This document shows, one piece after another, positions 1-8,696 of a DNA stretch of 64,000 nucleotides. Position 1 is the first letter of the stretch, and each line of letters opens with the position of its first letter. Source of the stretch: Psychrobacter sp. ANT_WB68 (GTDB lineage: Bacteria; Pseudomonadota; Gammaproteobacteria; Pseudomonadales; Moraxellaceae); the NCBI RefSeq assembly GCF_008369115.1, contig NZ_VOAZ01000004.1, positions 124,001 to 188,000 on the forward strand. Direction: 5' to 3'. Under the pieces are notes generated by a model. The model saw only the letters and a list, made by a program, of their open reading frames with translations. It had not been told where the DNA came from and made no database searches. Position numbers and translations under genes: made by a program.

Positions 1-618
1 CTAGAAGTGGCGATTGAAACGGATGGTAATCGTGCCATTCGCCGTATTGTCAACGAGCAACCAGATTTGGTCGTACTTGATGTTATGCTCCCAGGTAGTG
101 ATGGCTTGACGGTCTGCCGTGAAGTACGTCCACATTACCAAAACCCCATCTTGATGCTGACTGCGCGCACCGAAGATATGGATCAAGTATTGGGTCTTGA
201 GATGGGCGCGGACGATTATGTTGCCAAGCCAGCTCAGCCACGTGTCTTATTAGCGCGTATTCGTGCGTTATTACGTCGTTCAGAAAATGCGCCATCAGAA
301 GATGTGCCACAGCGTTTAGAATTCGGTGAGTTGGTTATCGATAACGGTGGGCGTTCAGTGAACCTTGGCGATGAGCTGGTTGATTTCACCAGTGCGGAAT
401 ACGATTTGTTATGGTTACTAGCCTCTAATGCTGGTCGTATTTTGTCACGTGAAGATATCTTTGAGCGTCTACGCGGTATCGAATATGACGGTCAAGATCG
501 CTCGATTGACGTACGTATCTCACGTATCCGCCCAAAAATCGGTGATGATCCAGAAAATCCAAAACGTATCAAAACCGTACGTAGTAAAGGCTATCTATTC
601 GTGAAAGAAGGCAACTAA
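1..618 (+). CDS. bfmR: OmpR-family response regulator, RstA/BfmR-like (5' end outside window)
   Basis: DNA-binding response regulator; the frame is open at the window edge, so roughly the first 35-40 residues are missing. The visible part starts inside the receiver domain, with the phospho-acceptor Asp in VVLDVMLPG, the TAR switch motif in MLTARTED and the conserved Lys in VAKPAQP. A winged-helix output domain follows, ending in the RSIDVRISRIRPKI and TVRSKGYLF motifs typical of OmpR/PhoB proteins. The GIEYDGQDRSIDVRISR segment closely resembles E. coli RstA and Acinetobacter BfmR, an envelope and biofilm regulator. A terminator follows within 50 bp and a sensor kinase of the matching type lies about 340 bp downstream, which is its likely partner. 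Family membership is certain; the exact name is inferred from resemblance. Confidence 0.88.
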   Translation, partial: LEVAIETDGNRAIRRIVNEQPDLVVLDVMLPGSDGLTVCREVRPHYQNPILMLTARTEDMDQVLGLEMGADDYVAKPAQPRVLLARIRALLRRSENAPSEDVPQRLEFGELVIDNGGRSVNLGDELVDFTSAEYDLLWLLASNAGRILSREDIFERLRGIEYDGQDRSIDVRISRIRPKIGDDPENPKRIKTVRSKGYLFVKEGN

Positions 619-663
619 TCGCCTATTTATGCTATAAGCTTTTACTATTCAGTGTTAAACCAT

Positions 664-690
664 AAAAAACCAGCTTCACGCTGGTTTTTT
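664..690 (+). terminator. Rho-independent terminator after the response regulator
   Basis: An 11-bp stem (664-674 with 680-690) with a 5-nt loop: AAAACCAGC pairs with GCTGGTTTT, ending in a T run. It lies 46 bp after the stop codon and separates the regulator from its presumed kinase. Confidence 0.85.
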
Positions 691-961
691 ATGGTTTAAA
701 TTTTAAGTTTTTAACCTTAATAGCTACGTTATGTGGTTTAATTAAGCGATAATTTTATATGCTAGTTTAATAAACGTTTCATAAATAGCGCAGCAGGTAT
801 TTATCCTATCTTGGTTGTGATAGGGAGTACACAGTATTTTTGTCGCCTACAGTAAAACATGTACAATTTGAAAAATAGTCGCTATTTATTAATGTAACCG
901 CATTTGCTGTCATTTATTCTGCTATCCATAACTCTTATTCATTAGGTTGGTCACGGCACGT
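691..961. other. AT-rich gap between response regulator and kinase
   Basis: No credible gene. It holds a small inverted repeat (AAATAG 873-878, CTATTT 882-887) and weak -35/-10-like pairs, for example TTGAAA near 868. Because the terminator lies upstream, the kinase needs its own promoter somewhere here; none is strong enough to call. Confidence 0.5.
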
Positions 962-2647
962 ATGTCATTAGTTTCTTCTCTTAAACACAGTATCTTTGTT
1001 CGTATTTATGCTGGACTATTAATAGTCTGTTTGTGCGTGGCGTTATTCGCGCAGCTATTGATGGATACGATCAATAAAGAACGCGTCCAGTCTTACCGTG
1101 AAAGCATGGCGACAGGCGCTTTTCATATCGTCAGCGAAGGGGTTGCTCATCAAGAGAGTGACTCCCAACGTGACTATTGGTTGTCTGACGCTAGCAGTTT
1201 GTTTGGCGCGGAATTCAGTATTGTGCCGATTAATGAGATAGACTTTAATGCCAGTGAATTGCGTCGTTTCGAGAAAGGTAATGCCGTCGTTCGCTATGTG
1301 AGTCAACCTATATATGCCGATGTTTATTACCGCTTACCGGATAATAAAAGTGTTTTAACAGCGCGCATATCGCAGGTCACTGAACAGCAGGTACGAGCTA
1401 TAGCTGTGTTTTTGCTCGATGATTTATCTTACCATGCGACCTTGTCCGATAAGCGCAAGCGTTTGGCTGAATTGGAAGAAAGGTTTTCTTTTCCATTAGA
1501 ATTTAAAGCAGTTAACACCCTCAATTTAGATCCTGATCAGATGGCACGCTTACGCCGCGATGAGGTGGTCATCTTATTACAAGACACCAATACCAGTAAA
1601 AGTAACTCGTCAATTACAGTCGTTGTGCCCTCTGAAATCAATGATATGGCGATTTTAATCGGTCCTGTGCCGTTGTTTAATTGGTTCCCGCTGAATCTGA
1701 TTGTCAGTATGATTTTGATCAGTATGTTTTTAATCAGCTTAGGTGTTTATGCTCTTATTTTCCCGCTCGAACGCAAATTACAATTGATTCAAGTTGGTGT
1801 AAACGAAGTAAGTAAAGGCAATCTCGATATTAAAGTACAGGTCATTGGGCAAGATGAGATTGCGCGCCTATCCGCGACATTTAATGCGATGACGGCGCAT
1901 ATTAAGCGTTTGATTGAGTCGCAGCGTGAGCTGACGCGGGCGGTATCCCATGAACTGCGTACGCCCGTCGCTCGTATTCGTTTTGCTGTCGATATGCTGG
2001 CAGATACCGATGATGAAGACTCGCGCTTTATGCAGCGGGATTATATTGACGAGGATATCGAAGCGCTTAATGGTTTGATTGATGAGATGTTAACCTATGC
2101 CAAGCTTGAAGAGGGCTCACCGAAATTAGATTTGGAGCCTGTGAATTTGCGAGAATTGCTTGAGCAAATTGAGCGTGAGACCAATGCCTTAGGTAAGCCT
2201 ATTAAAATAGTGACCAACCTGCCCAATGCTAAAGTAACGGCGGTTGCCGATAGGCGCTATTTGCATCGGGTGATTCAGAATTTAGCCGGTAACGCTTTAC
2301 GCTATGCAGAAACCACCATTATCATTAGTGCTGGGGTCAAAAAAGGCAATGCCTTTGTCAGTGTAGAAGATGACGGGCACGGTATACCAGAAGCCGATCG
2401 TGAAAAGGTTTTTATTCCGTTTTCACGCTTGGACGATAGCCGTACACGAGCGTCAGGTGGCTACGGCCTAGGTTTGTCTATTGTGTCGCGTATCGCCTTT
2501 TGGTTTAATGGTAATATGAAAGTAGGCGAAAGCCGTGAGCTTGGCGGCGCCCGATTTGTCATGACCTGGCCTATCAAACCGCTGACCCAAGTGCTTGCTG
2601 CTGATGAACTTACCCAAGAAAAAAGCGAACGTGATTTTGATGCTTAA
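962..2647 (+). CDS. bfmS: Sensor histidine kinase, RstB/BfmS-like
   Basis: Inner-membrane histidine kinase that presumably phosphorylates the response regulator upstream. An N-terminal membrane helix (about residues 12-32) is followed by a periplasmic sensor region of about 200 residues, a second membrane segment (NLIVSMILISMFLISLGVYA), a HAMP linker, and a dimerisation domain with the phospho-acceptor His330 in AVSHELRTPV. The ATPase domain shows the N box (NLAGNALRY), G1 (VEDDGHGI) and G2 (GGYGLGLSIV) motifs. The open frame begins with a TTG at 947; I chose the ATG at 962, five codons later, because it directly precedes the hydrophobic helix. Neither start has a strong ribosome site. The pairing and RstB/BfmS identity rest on resemblance and neighbourhood. 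Confidence 0.87.
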   Translation: MSLVSSLKHSIFVRIYAGLLIVCLCVALFAQLLMDTINKERVQSYRESMATGAFHIVSEGVAHQESDSQRDYWLSDASSLFGAEFSIVPINEIDFNASELRRFEKGNAVVRYVSQPIYADVYYRLPDNKSVLTARISQVTEQQVRAIAVFLLDDLSYHATLSDKRKRLAELEERFSFPLEFKAVNTLNLDPDQMARLRRDEVVILLQDTNTSKSNSSITVVVPSEINDMAILIGPVPLFNWFPLNLIVSMILISMFLISLGVYALIFPLERKLQLIQVGVNEVSKGNLDIKVQVIGQDEIARLSATFNAMTAHIKRLIESQRELTRAVSHELRTPVARIRFAVDMLADTDDEDSRFMQRDYIDEDIEALNGLIDEMLTYAKLEEGSPKLDLEPVNLRELLEQIERETNALGKPIKIVTNLPNAKVTAVADRRYLHRVIQNLAGNALRYAETTIIISAGVKKGNAFVSVEDDGHGIPEADREKVFIPFSRLDDSRTRASGGYGLGLSIVSRIAFWFNGNMKVGESRELGGARFVMTWPIKPLTQVLAADELTQEKSERDFDA

Positions 2648-2790
2648 CTTTATGCAATACTGTTAAACGCTGAAAAGTACTTAAACATGCTATTGGTAGG
2701 ATAATGCATAGAAGCTGATAAATCGTTGGCTAAAGTTGAAGAAATATTGATTGATGATACATTACCGCTTTTAAAGCAGCTGAAAAATAG

Positions 2791-2796
2791 AGGAGG
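2791..2796 (+). promoter_or_regulatory. Near-perfect Shine-Dalgarno site deciding the start of the small membrane protein
   Basis: AGGAGG lies 7 nt before the ATG at 2804. This makes 2804 the likely start, rather than the upstream in-frame TTG at 2726, which has no ribosome site. Confidence 0.75.
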
Positions 2797-2803
2797 GCAA
2801 AGG

Positions 2804-2983
2804 ATGCCGTATTTATTTGGTGGTTTAGTCGTATTGAATGCAGCAGCGCTCGGTTATTATTTATTCCTGCAACCGCCAATCAGCACTGAGACGCTAAAGG
2901 CAGCACAGGATGAAATAACTCAACCTTTAGCCTTTACGAATAGTGCTGAGTATATTCCACCCGTGATTGGTACTAGAGAATAA
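2804..2983 (+). CDS. Small single-pass membrane protein, unknown function
   Basis: A 59-residue protein that I do not recognise. It starts MPYLFGGLVV and has one hydrophobic segment (about residues 3-21), then a short polar tail of about 38 residues with no Cys. The start rests on the strong AGGAGG site; the frame stays open upstream to a TTG at 2726, which would add 26 mostly polar, helical residues. It lies about 155 bp after the kinase on the same strand and converges on the EnvZ-like gene. Being a small membrane protein beside a sensor kinase, it could modulate that kinase, but this is only suggested by position. Confidence 0.6.
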   Translation: MPYLFGGLVVLNAAALGYYLFLQPPISTETLKAAQDEITQPLAFTNSAEYIPPVIGTRE

Positions 2984-3050
2984 CCATTGTAATTAACTAA
3001 CCACTCATCATTATTAGCCAAGTTTTGACCTTAATGTGATTGGTGTTTAT

Positions 3051-4523
3051 CTACGGATTATTCATACTATCGGTAGAGCTAGATGCTTTATCGTTGTCAG
3101 CATCCAATGGCGGCTCTCCAGCTACTTTAGAAATTAATGGGATTCGAACACAAACTTGGAGTCCGCCATCTGGATGATTGATTGCCTCAACTGTCCCATG
3201 ATGTAAGCGTGCGATACGGTCGACAATCGCCAGACCAAGCCCGCTACCCTGAGTGGTACGCGCTGATTCCCCACGTTCAAACGGTTGCATGACGCGCTCT
3301 AATTGGTCTTCTGCGACCCCATCGCCGCAGTCACGCACACATATCACCAATTGCTCTTTTGCTTCTTTATTAACCTCGTTTTCGGTCACCACATCGCTGT
3401 CTTCTACCACCGCTTTTTCTATAAATGTCGGGACGACGGTCACGGATATATAAATGGGTGGTTTGCCGTAACGTTTGGCATTATTGACCAGATTGATAAC
3501 CAAGCGTTTAATAGACATCGGACGTATAGGAAGCATTTTGTGACATTCGGACTGGTAGATAAATTCCATCGGCGCAAATTGCACCATGATCTCATTAAAG
3601 ATGGTATCTAAATTGGTCAGGCGTACCGGCTCATCAGAACCGTCTTTCATAAATGAGATAAACTGCTCCAAAATGGCATCCATATCCTCAATATCATAAA
3701 TTAGACCTTCACGAAAAAAATCATCAGGCAGCATCTCAGCGGTTAAACGCATACGGGTTAGCGGTGTGCGTAAATCATGCGAGATACCTGCCAACATAAT
3801 CGTACGCTCTTTTTGTGCTTGATTAAGGGTGGTAAATAAGCGGTTGAATGCCATATTTACTTGACGTATTTCAATAGGGCCATTATGGGTCGGTAAGGTC
3901 GTGGCCTGACCCAAGCGAATATAGTTGGTTGCCGCCCGCTGCAAATAACGCAACGGACGATTTAATTGCCGCGCCAATAAAATAATAGTCAGCAAGGTCA
4001 AAATGGGCAATCCCACTAAAAATAATAATAATAGGCCGGGGCTGTACTGAGAATAATATACCACTGGTTCACGAACCCAAAAGCTGGTATCACGACTGTC
4101 TTGCACCCAAAGCTGCGGGGTCGGTTTAAACTTAAAATAAACCTCAACTGGACGACCTAACTGCGCGCCAATTTCGCGTTGTAATACATCGGTAAAAACC
4201 CCCACAAACGCTTTATCTGACACTGTCGGAAAATCACTGGGATTATTGACCACCACCACATGTGAATGCTGATAAATCCATTGCTGTACGGCAGGGTCAT
4301 GTTTCCAGTCTTGATTCACGCTGTTCATTAAGCGTAATTCGCTCGTCAGATAGCGCGCATGGTTTTTAAGCTCAGGTAAATATAGACTACGCCAAAAAAA
4401 CGAAATCGATAGCCCGACACTGATAATAACAATAAAAGACACCATCAAGGTGGTCAGCCAAGTGTTGGAGTAGGAGCGGGCGAGCCGACCTTTGCGATGT
4501 GGTTGCGATTTTGGTGTAATCAT
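3051..4523 (-). CDS. envZ: EnvZ-like sensor histidine kinase without an adjacent response regulator
   Basis: A 490-residue inner-membrane histidine kinase. It has an N-terminal membrane helix (LTTLMVSFIVIISVGLSISF), a periplasmic region of about 110 residues, a second membrane segment (LLLLFLVGLPILTLLTIILL), a HAMP domain, and the EnvZ-type phospho-acceptor box GISHDLRTPLTRMRL with His249. The N (NLVNNAKRYG), G1 (VRDCGDGV) and G2 (GSGLGLAIVDRIARLHHG) motifs follow. The G1 region is preceded by a roughly 30-residue acidic insertion, and the C-terminus carries a polar tail of about 35 residues. EnvZ kinases usually lie directly after ompR in one operon; here the upstream 408 bp are non-coding and the downstream neighbour is convergent. 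The partner, probably an OmpR protein, must be encoded elsewhere. Confidence 0.85.
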   Translation of the reverse strand: MITPKSQPHRKGRLARSYSNTWLTTLMVSFIVIISVGLSISFFWRSLYLPELKNHARYLTSELRLMNSVNQDWKHDPAVQQWIYQHSHVVVVNNPSDFPTVSDKAFVGVFTDVLQREIGAQLGRPVEVYFKFKPTPQLWVQDSRDTSFWVREPVVYYSQYSPGLLLLFLVGLPILTLLTIILLARQLNRPLRYLQRAATNYIRLGQATTLPTHNGPIEIRQVNMAFNRLFTTLNQAQKERTIMLAGISHDLRTPLTRMRLTAEMLPDDFFREGLIYDIEDMDAILEQFISFMKDGSDEPVRLTNLDTIFNEIMVQFAPMEFIYQSECHKMLPIRPMSIKRLVINLVNNAKRYGKPPIYISVTVVPTFIEKAVVEDSDVVTENEVNKEAKEQLVICVRDCGDGVAEDQLERVMQPFERGESARTTQGSGLGLAIVDRIARLHHGTVEAINHPDGGLQVCVRIPLISKVAGEPPLDADNDKASSSTDSMNNP

Positions 4524-4931
4524 AAGAGTCCAAAAGGTTGAGCAAGATATTTATAAGGCAAATTTTTTTAAAAAATACCTATAAACATAGCGTTTTTTTA
4601 TTGAGTTTTTGCATATAAAAAATATAACTTCATTCGGTATTACAAGCCTACGATTTAAAGCTTTATCAAACCATTTTTTTGATTGCAGGGTTTGCTTGTA
4701 GGATAGCATAATCAAATAATGTGGTTATTGGCTTTACCGATAGAATTAGTAGCCAATTTAATAGGGTCAAGCCTAATAAATTGACCATGAATTATGAATT
4801 ATGTTTTACATGCCTTGCTATTTAAGCTATTGTTAATAAATAATTAAATAAGCACAGTTTATGTTTTCAATAAAACAAGACTGTGATATAATTATGCCCT
4901 TTTTGGTATACCTGCGAAAGAGAGAATTCAC
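4524..4931. other. Divergent intergenic region between the EnvZ-like kinase and rpsP
   Basis: No gene is visible on either strand. It is very AT-rich and must carry the promoters for both neighbours; only the rpsP promoter at 4864-4892 is clear. There is no ompR remnant that I can see. Confidence 0.6.
4864..4892 (+). promoter_or_regulatory. Sigma-70-type promoter for rpsP
   Basis: A perfect -10 TATAAT (4887-4892) lies 17 bp after TTTTCA (4864-4869, 4 of 6 consensus bases). The predicted start is about 33 bp before the S16 ATG. Confidence 0.65.
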
Positions 4932-5201
4932 ATGGTTGTTATTCGTTTAGCACGGGGCGGTGCCAAGAAACGCCCATTTTATCAAGTAGTTGTTGCTGAT
5001 CAACGCCGCGCGCGTGACGGTCGCTACATTGAAAATATCGGCTTTTTTAACCCACTCGCTAAAGAGTCTGAAGAAGCAGTACGCCTAAATATGGAAGCGT
5101 ATAATGCGTGGATCGCTAAAGGTGCACAACCTTCAGATCGCGTTGCTTCATTAGCAAAAGCTTATACCAAGTCTGTAGCTCAAACTGAAGCAACTGCTTA
5201 A
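4932..5201 (+). CDS. rpsP: 30S ribosomal protein S16
   Basis: S16 binds 16S rRNA early in 30S assembly. The 89-residue sequence begins [20 protein letters not shown] and contains the family signatures [13 protein letters not shown] and DRVASL. It is of normal length for bacterial S16. It opens the conserved rpsP-rimM-trmD-rplS group, preceded by a clear promoter and a purine-rich ribosome site (GAGAG). Confidence 0.98.
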   Translation: MVVIRLARGGAKKRPFYQVVVADQRRARDGRYIENIGFFNPLAKESEEAVRLNMEAYNAWIAKGAQPSDRVASLAKAYTKSVAQTEATA

Positions 5202-5381
5202 GTTTTGGCTACTAAGTACTGATAGCGTGAACGTTGCGTTTATTGGTCGGCTTTAGAAAACATAGCGTAACTGGTCTGACCAGGGTGCGCCATTAACTGT
5301 TTATTACTTTTGATTGCGTTTATCGCTTTTGATTGAACTGTATTCAGCATTGCTGTCTTAATCATCGTTAGGTTAGCCGTT

Positions 5382-5915
5382 ATGTCATCTGTTCCAAACG
5401 CTAGTGTACTTATGAAAATTGGTCAGCTAAAAAAGCCTTATGGCATTAAAGGCTGGCTATGGGTATTTAGCGATACGGATGATCGTACGGCAATATTTGA
5501 CATGCAGCCTTGGTGGATGAAAACTGCTACTGGCATGAAGCCTTTGACTGTAAAGGCTTGGCGTGAGCAAGGGACAGGTATTGTCGCTCAATTTGAGCAA
5601 ATTCCTGACCGTAACGTTGCTGAGACCATGAATGGGGTAACCCTTTGGGTCGAACAAAACGTTTTGCCAGAAACAGCGGAAGACGAATATTATTGGTCGG
5701 ATTTGGTCAGCTTGCGCGTGATGAACGAGCAAGATGAGTATTTAGGCACTATCACTGAAATGTTTGAAACCGGTGCCCATGACATCATGCGTGTAACGGC
5801 AAATTCAGACAGTTTGGATAAAGAAGAGCGCCTGATACCTTGGCATAAGCAGACAGTGATTGAAGTCAATATGGCTGAGAAAACCGTGCTTGTGGCATGG
5901 CCAAGTGATTATTAA
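5382..5915 (+). CDS. rimM: Ribosome maturation factor RimM
   Basis: RimM helps mature the 3' (head) domain of 16S rRNA and binds S19. The 177-residue protein has the N-terminal RimM barrel, starting IGQLKKPYGIKGWLWV with the conserved G-x-x-KG pattern, and a C-terminal PRC barrel (YYWSDLVSLRV ... GAHDIMRV ... ERLIPW). Length matches the family (about 170-185). The start at 5382 has a weak AGG site; an internal ATG at 5412, just before KIGQL, is an alternative. It lies 180 bp after rpsP and 144 bp before trmD. Confidence 0.97.
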   Translation: MSSVPNASVLMKIGQLKKPYGIKGWLWVFSDTDDRTAIFDMQPWWMKTATGMKPLTVKAWREQGTGIVAQFEQIPDRNVAETMNGVTLWVEQNVLPETAEDEYYWSDLVSLRVMNEQDEYLGTITEMFETGAHDIMRVTANSDSLDKEERLIPWHKQTVIEVNMAEKTVLVAWPSDY

Positions 5916-6059
5916 TAAGCGATTATTAATCAGTAATGGTTAATAATTAATTATTAAGACAAGTTTTGGTGAGATAAGCTTCGGCTTTATCGTTAAAGGT
6001 TGTTGATAGTCACACCGATTTATTTAGCCACTGTTATCCATTGTGCAAGTAGACATCCG

Positions 6060-6824
6060 ATGTATTTTGCCGTGATTAGTATTTTCCCTGAAATGTTTGC
6101 CACGATTCGTGAGTTTGGAATCACGGGACGGGCAGTCACTCAGAAGCAAGTCACGATCGAATGCATTAATCCGCGCGATTATACCACTGATAATTATCGC
6201 CGTATTGATGAGCGCCCGTATGGTGGCGGTCCTGGCATGGTGATGATGGCTGAGCCATTATCCCAAGCGATTGAGGATGCCCGCCTGCGAGCCAGTCAAC
6301 ATGGCTGCCGTGTCGATAGTGAGCATTGTCCGGTGATATATATGTCACCACAAGGCAAAACGCTCAGCGAAAGTAGTGTGGTCAGTATGACTGAGTATGA
6401 CGGCATGATCTTATTATGTGGTCGTTACGAAGGTATTGATGAGCGCTTACTGTCGCAGTATGTCGACATTGAGATATCGCTTGGTGATTATGTCTTAACG
6501 GGTGGTGAGCTGCCAGCCATGGTACTGATGGATAGTGTGATACGTCGTCTGCCTGATATTATGGGTGATGATAAGTCAGCTGAGCAAGACTCGTTCGTCG
6601 ATGGCTTGCTTGATTGTCCACATTATACTAAGCCGCATGAGTTTGCTGGTATGGCGGTTCCTGAAGTATTACTTTCAGGACATCATGCCAATATCGCTAA
6701 GTGGCGCTTTAGCCAACAAGTCGAACGTACGCAAACGCGGCGTCCTGACTTATGGCAGGCGTTTACCCCAACGGTAGAGCAAGCAAAGTGGCTCAAAGCA
6801 TTGGGTAAAGCAGATAAAAAGTAG
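6060..6824 (+). CDS. trmD: tRNA (guanine-37-N1)-methyltransferase TrmD
   Basis: TrmD methylates G37 of tRNAs using S-adenosylmethionine, which prevents frameshifting. It is a SPOUT-fold enzyme: the trefoil-knot motifs are visible as [22 protein letters not shown] and [16 protein letters not shown]. The protein is 254 residues, matching the E. coli enzyme. The open frame begins at a TTG at 6000, but the family start ([13 protein letters not shown]) is the ATG at 6060, so the 20 upstream residues were dropped. The ribosome site is weak, so coupling to rimM translation is possible. Confidence 0.96.
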   Translation: MYFAVISIFPEMFATIREFGITGRAVTQKQVTIECINPRDYTTDNYRRIDERPYGGGPGMVMMAEPLSQAIEDARLRASQHGCRVDSEHCPVIYMSPQGKTLSESSVVSMTEYDGMILLCGRYEGIDERLLSQYVDIEISLGDYVLTGGELPAMVLMDSVIRRLPDIMGDDKSAEQDSFVDGLLDCPHYTKPHEFAGMAVPEVLLSGHHANIAKWRFSQQVERTQTRRPDLWQAFTPTVEQAKWLKALGKADKK

Positions 6825-6978
6825 GTTTTTGAAAATCTGATTTTTATTTGATGGTGTCATCATTCAGTTTGATAAGGTTCAGTGCAATAAACAGTTAAGT
6901 AATAAAATTTTGAGCAGTAATAAAACGAGTCATAGCATAATGGCCGTTTGTCATAACCCATTTACGTTGTATCTGTTG

Positions 6979-7008
6979 TTAGTACAAGATATTAATAATA
7001 GATATAAT
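6979..7008 (+). promoter_or_regulatory. Possible promoter for rplS
   Basis: TATAAT (7003-7008) is preceded at 18 bp by TTAGTA (6979-6984). The -10 is perfect and the -35 poor. With the 247-bp gap after trmD, it suggests that rplS has its own promoter. Confidence 0.45.
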
Positions 7009-7071
7009 TCATTATTACAAACAGGTGATATGCGTCAAGCCTCTATTATCTAATGTGAGGAGATAACTCTC

Positions 7072-7464
7072 ATGAGCAACAAGCATCCATTGGTTCAGGT
7101 CATCGAAAATGCTCAATTGATTGAGCGCCCAAGCTTTGCACCCGGCGATACCGTTGTGGTTCAAGTAAAAGTACGTGAAGGTGAGCGCGAGCGTTTACAG
7201 GCTTTTGAAGGCGTTGTAATTGCTAAGCGTAACCGCGGTTTAAACTCAGCGTTTACCGTACGTAAAATCTCAAGCGGTGTTGGCGTTGAGCGTGCATTCC
7301 AATTGCATTCACCAATCATCGATAGCATCGAAGTGAAACGCCGTGGCGCTGTTCGCCGTGCGAAACTATACTACTTACGTGAGCGCTCTGGTAAATCAGC
7401 ACGTATCCGCGAGAAGCTTGCTCCGCGTGCACCTAAAGTTGTTAAGCCAAAAGCTGACGCTTAG
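7072..7464 (+). CDS. rplS: 50S ribosomal protein L19
   Basis: L19 lies at the 30S-50S interface. The 130-residue protein has the signatures [35 protein letters not shown] (read as family pattern), [13 protein letters not shown] and [15 protein letters not shown]. It is slightly longer than the E. coli protein (115) through a basic C-terminal tail ending KPKADA. A strong GAGGAG ribosome site precedes the ATG and a strong terminator follows. Confidence 0.98.
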   Translation: MSNKHPLVQVIENAQLIERPSFAPGDTVVVQVKVREGERERLQAFEGVVIAKRNRGLNSAFTVRKISSGVGVERAFQLHSPIIDSIEVKRRGAVRRAKLYYLRERSGKSARIREKLAPRAPKVVKPKADA

Positions 7465-7614
7465 ATTATATCCAGTATCTGGTTTTAAGCATTGTGCTTA
7501 AAATTACTTTATTGCTGAGCCGTCTATTATGCGATTCGGCAATAAAGAGTAATCAGATACAAGCCCTTATTCATAGGTTTATCATATAAATAAGCGGGTA
7601 GTACCAAAAAAGAC

Positions 7615-7652
7615 AAAACCCCAATCTGTGCGACTGCCAGATTGGGGTTTTT
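7615..7652. terminator. Bidirectional terminator between rplS and the DUF4442 gene
   Basis: A perfect 14-bp stem (7615-7628 with 7638-7651) with a 9-nt loop. A-rich on one side and T-rich on the other, it can end both convergent transcripts. Confidence 0.9.
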
Positions 7653-7712
7653 GTTTCTGTCACTTTAAATCATAAGTCGCTTTAAATTTAAATAATCGTT
7701 TTAGAACGATCT

Positions 7713-8270
7713 TTAACTATCCAGATTTTCGATACGGTTGGTTTGGTCTTTAGATTTGCTGTACTTACGCAGTCGAATATAAAGGGTCTTGGTCACAGTA
7801 GCGATGGTTTTTTGCTGATCGTCAACGATATCTACTTGGTATTCACGAAATACTGGCTCACCGTCTTTTGCCAGTTCCTGAATGGTAATAATCTCGGCGC
7901 TGGGAATTTTCATGCGCGCGGTGACTTTGCTATGACCAGGGGCGATAAATTCAATATGTGAGCTTTTATCCCAAACCACATAGCTGCTCCCCAATTGGTG
8001 CATCAACATCAGCATATAAAAAGGATCAACCATCGAATATAGGCTCCCACCAAACTGGGTGCCAACGATATTCTTATTTAAGCTATTGAGTCCCATGTTG
8101 ACGACGCATAAACCTTGATCTAGGTTGATATGCTCAATCTTGATACCGGCACCAATATACGGCGCATAAGTATTAATACGCAATTTGAGCAGATAAGGCG
8201 TAAGTAATGGCAGGATGTTTTTTTTGGCATTACGTTTCAGCGTTTCAAGATTTTTAGGCAGTAAACTCAT
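7713..8270 (-). CDS. DUF4442 family hotdog-fold protein, putative thioesterase
   Basis: A 185-residue protein of the DUF4442 group, related to PaaI-type hotdog acyl-CoA thioesterases. Visible family features are the NKNIVGTQFGGSLYSMVDPFYMLM segment (the hotdog helix region) and the late strand FIAPGHSKVTARM. No signal peptide. The substrate is unknown. The open frame starts with a TTG at 8273; I chose the adjacent ATG at 8270, which has AGGAA 7 nt upstream. It stands alone, convergent with rplS and divergent from the DUF3360 gene. Confidence 0.75.
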   Translation of the reverse strand: MSLLPKNLETLKRNAKKNILPLLTPYLLKLRINTYAPYIGAGIKIEHINLDQGLCVVNMGLNSLNKNIVGTQFGGSLYSMVDPFYMLMLMHQLGSSYVVWDKSSHIEFIAPGHSKVTARMKIPSAEIITIQELAKDGEPVFREYQVDIVDDQQKTIATVTKTLYIRLRKYSKSKDQTNRIENLDS

Positions 8271-8696
8271 CAATATTTCCTATTGGTTTTTCGGTTTTGC
8301 TTATCTTATTGTATGGGTTGTTTTTATTGTATGCAGTCGACTCTACGGCAGTGCTTGCCGCTTTTCAATGCGTGCTATCAAGCAATGAGCCGTAAAAAGA
8401 CATTTATCATAGTGAAAAATACCCCATCTCACCAGCTTTAAAGCGTAACCAAAGCAAAATGCCCATGATAACGCTTATCTTTCAAATAGATTCATTACCT
8501 TTTTATAAGTATTGCACGGCAAACCATAATGAATATTTTTCATAACGATATGCATAGTATCTTTTAATGTATAAGGTCTCGCATTATCCCTGCCGATGCC
8601 TTACAATAGCCGCAATTTTGTTTCGGGCAGCTCGATATATCATCCGATATTAGGGTAATAGGGCCGCTCAAACCTCAGTCGACATAAGGAAATGTG
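8271..8696. other. Divergent intergenic region
   Basis: No gene. The region must hold promoters for the DUF4442 gene (minus) and the DUF3360 gene (plus), but I see no element close to consensus. No clear terminator or repeat. Confidence 0.5.

Noticed and set aside
3303..3611. 102-codon plus-strand frame inside the EnvZ-like kinase
   Set aside because: Antisense shadow of a conserved ATPase domain; composition (many Phe, His, Tyr) is typical of a reverse frame and there is no ribosome site.
6000..6059. N-terminal extension of TrmD from a TTG
   Set aside because: The family begins at MYFAVIS; the extension has no counterpart and no good ribosome site.
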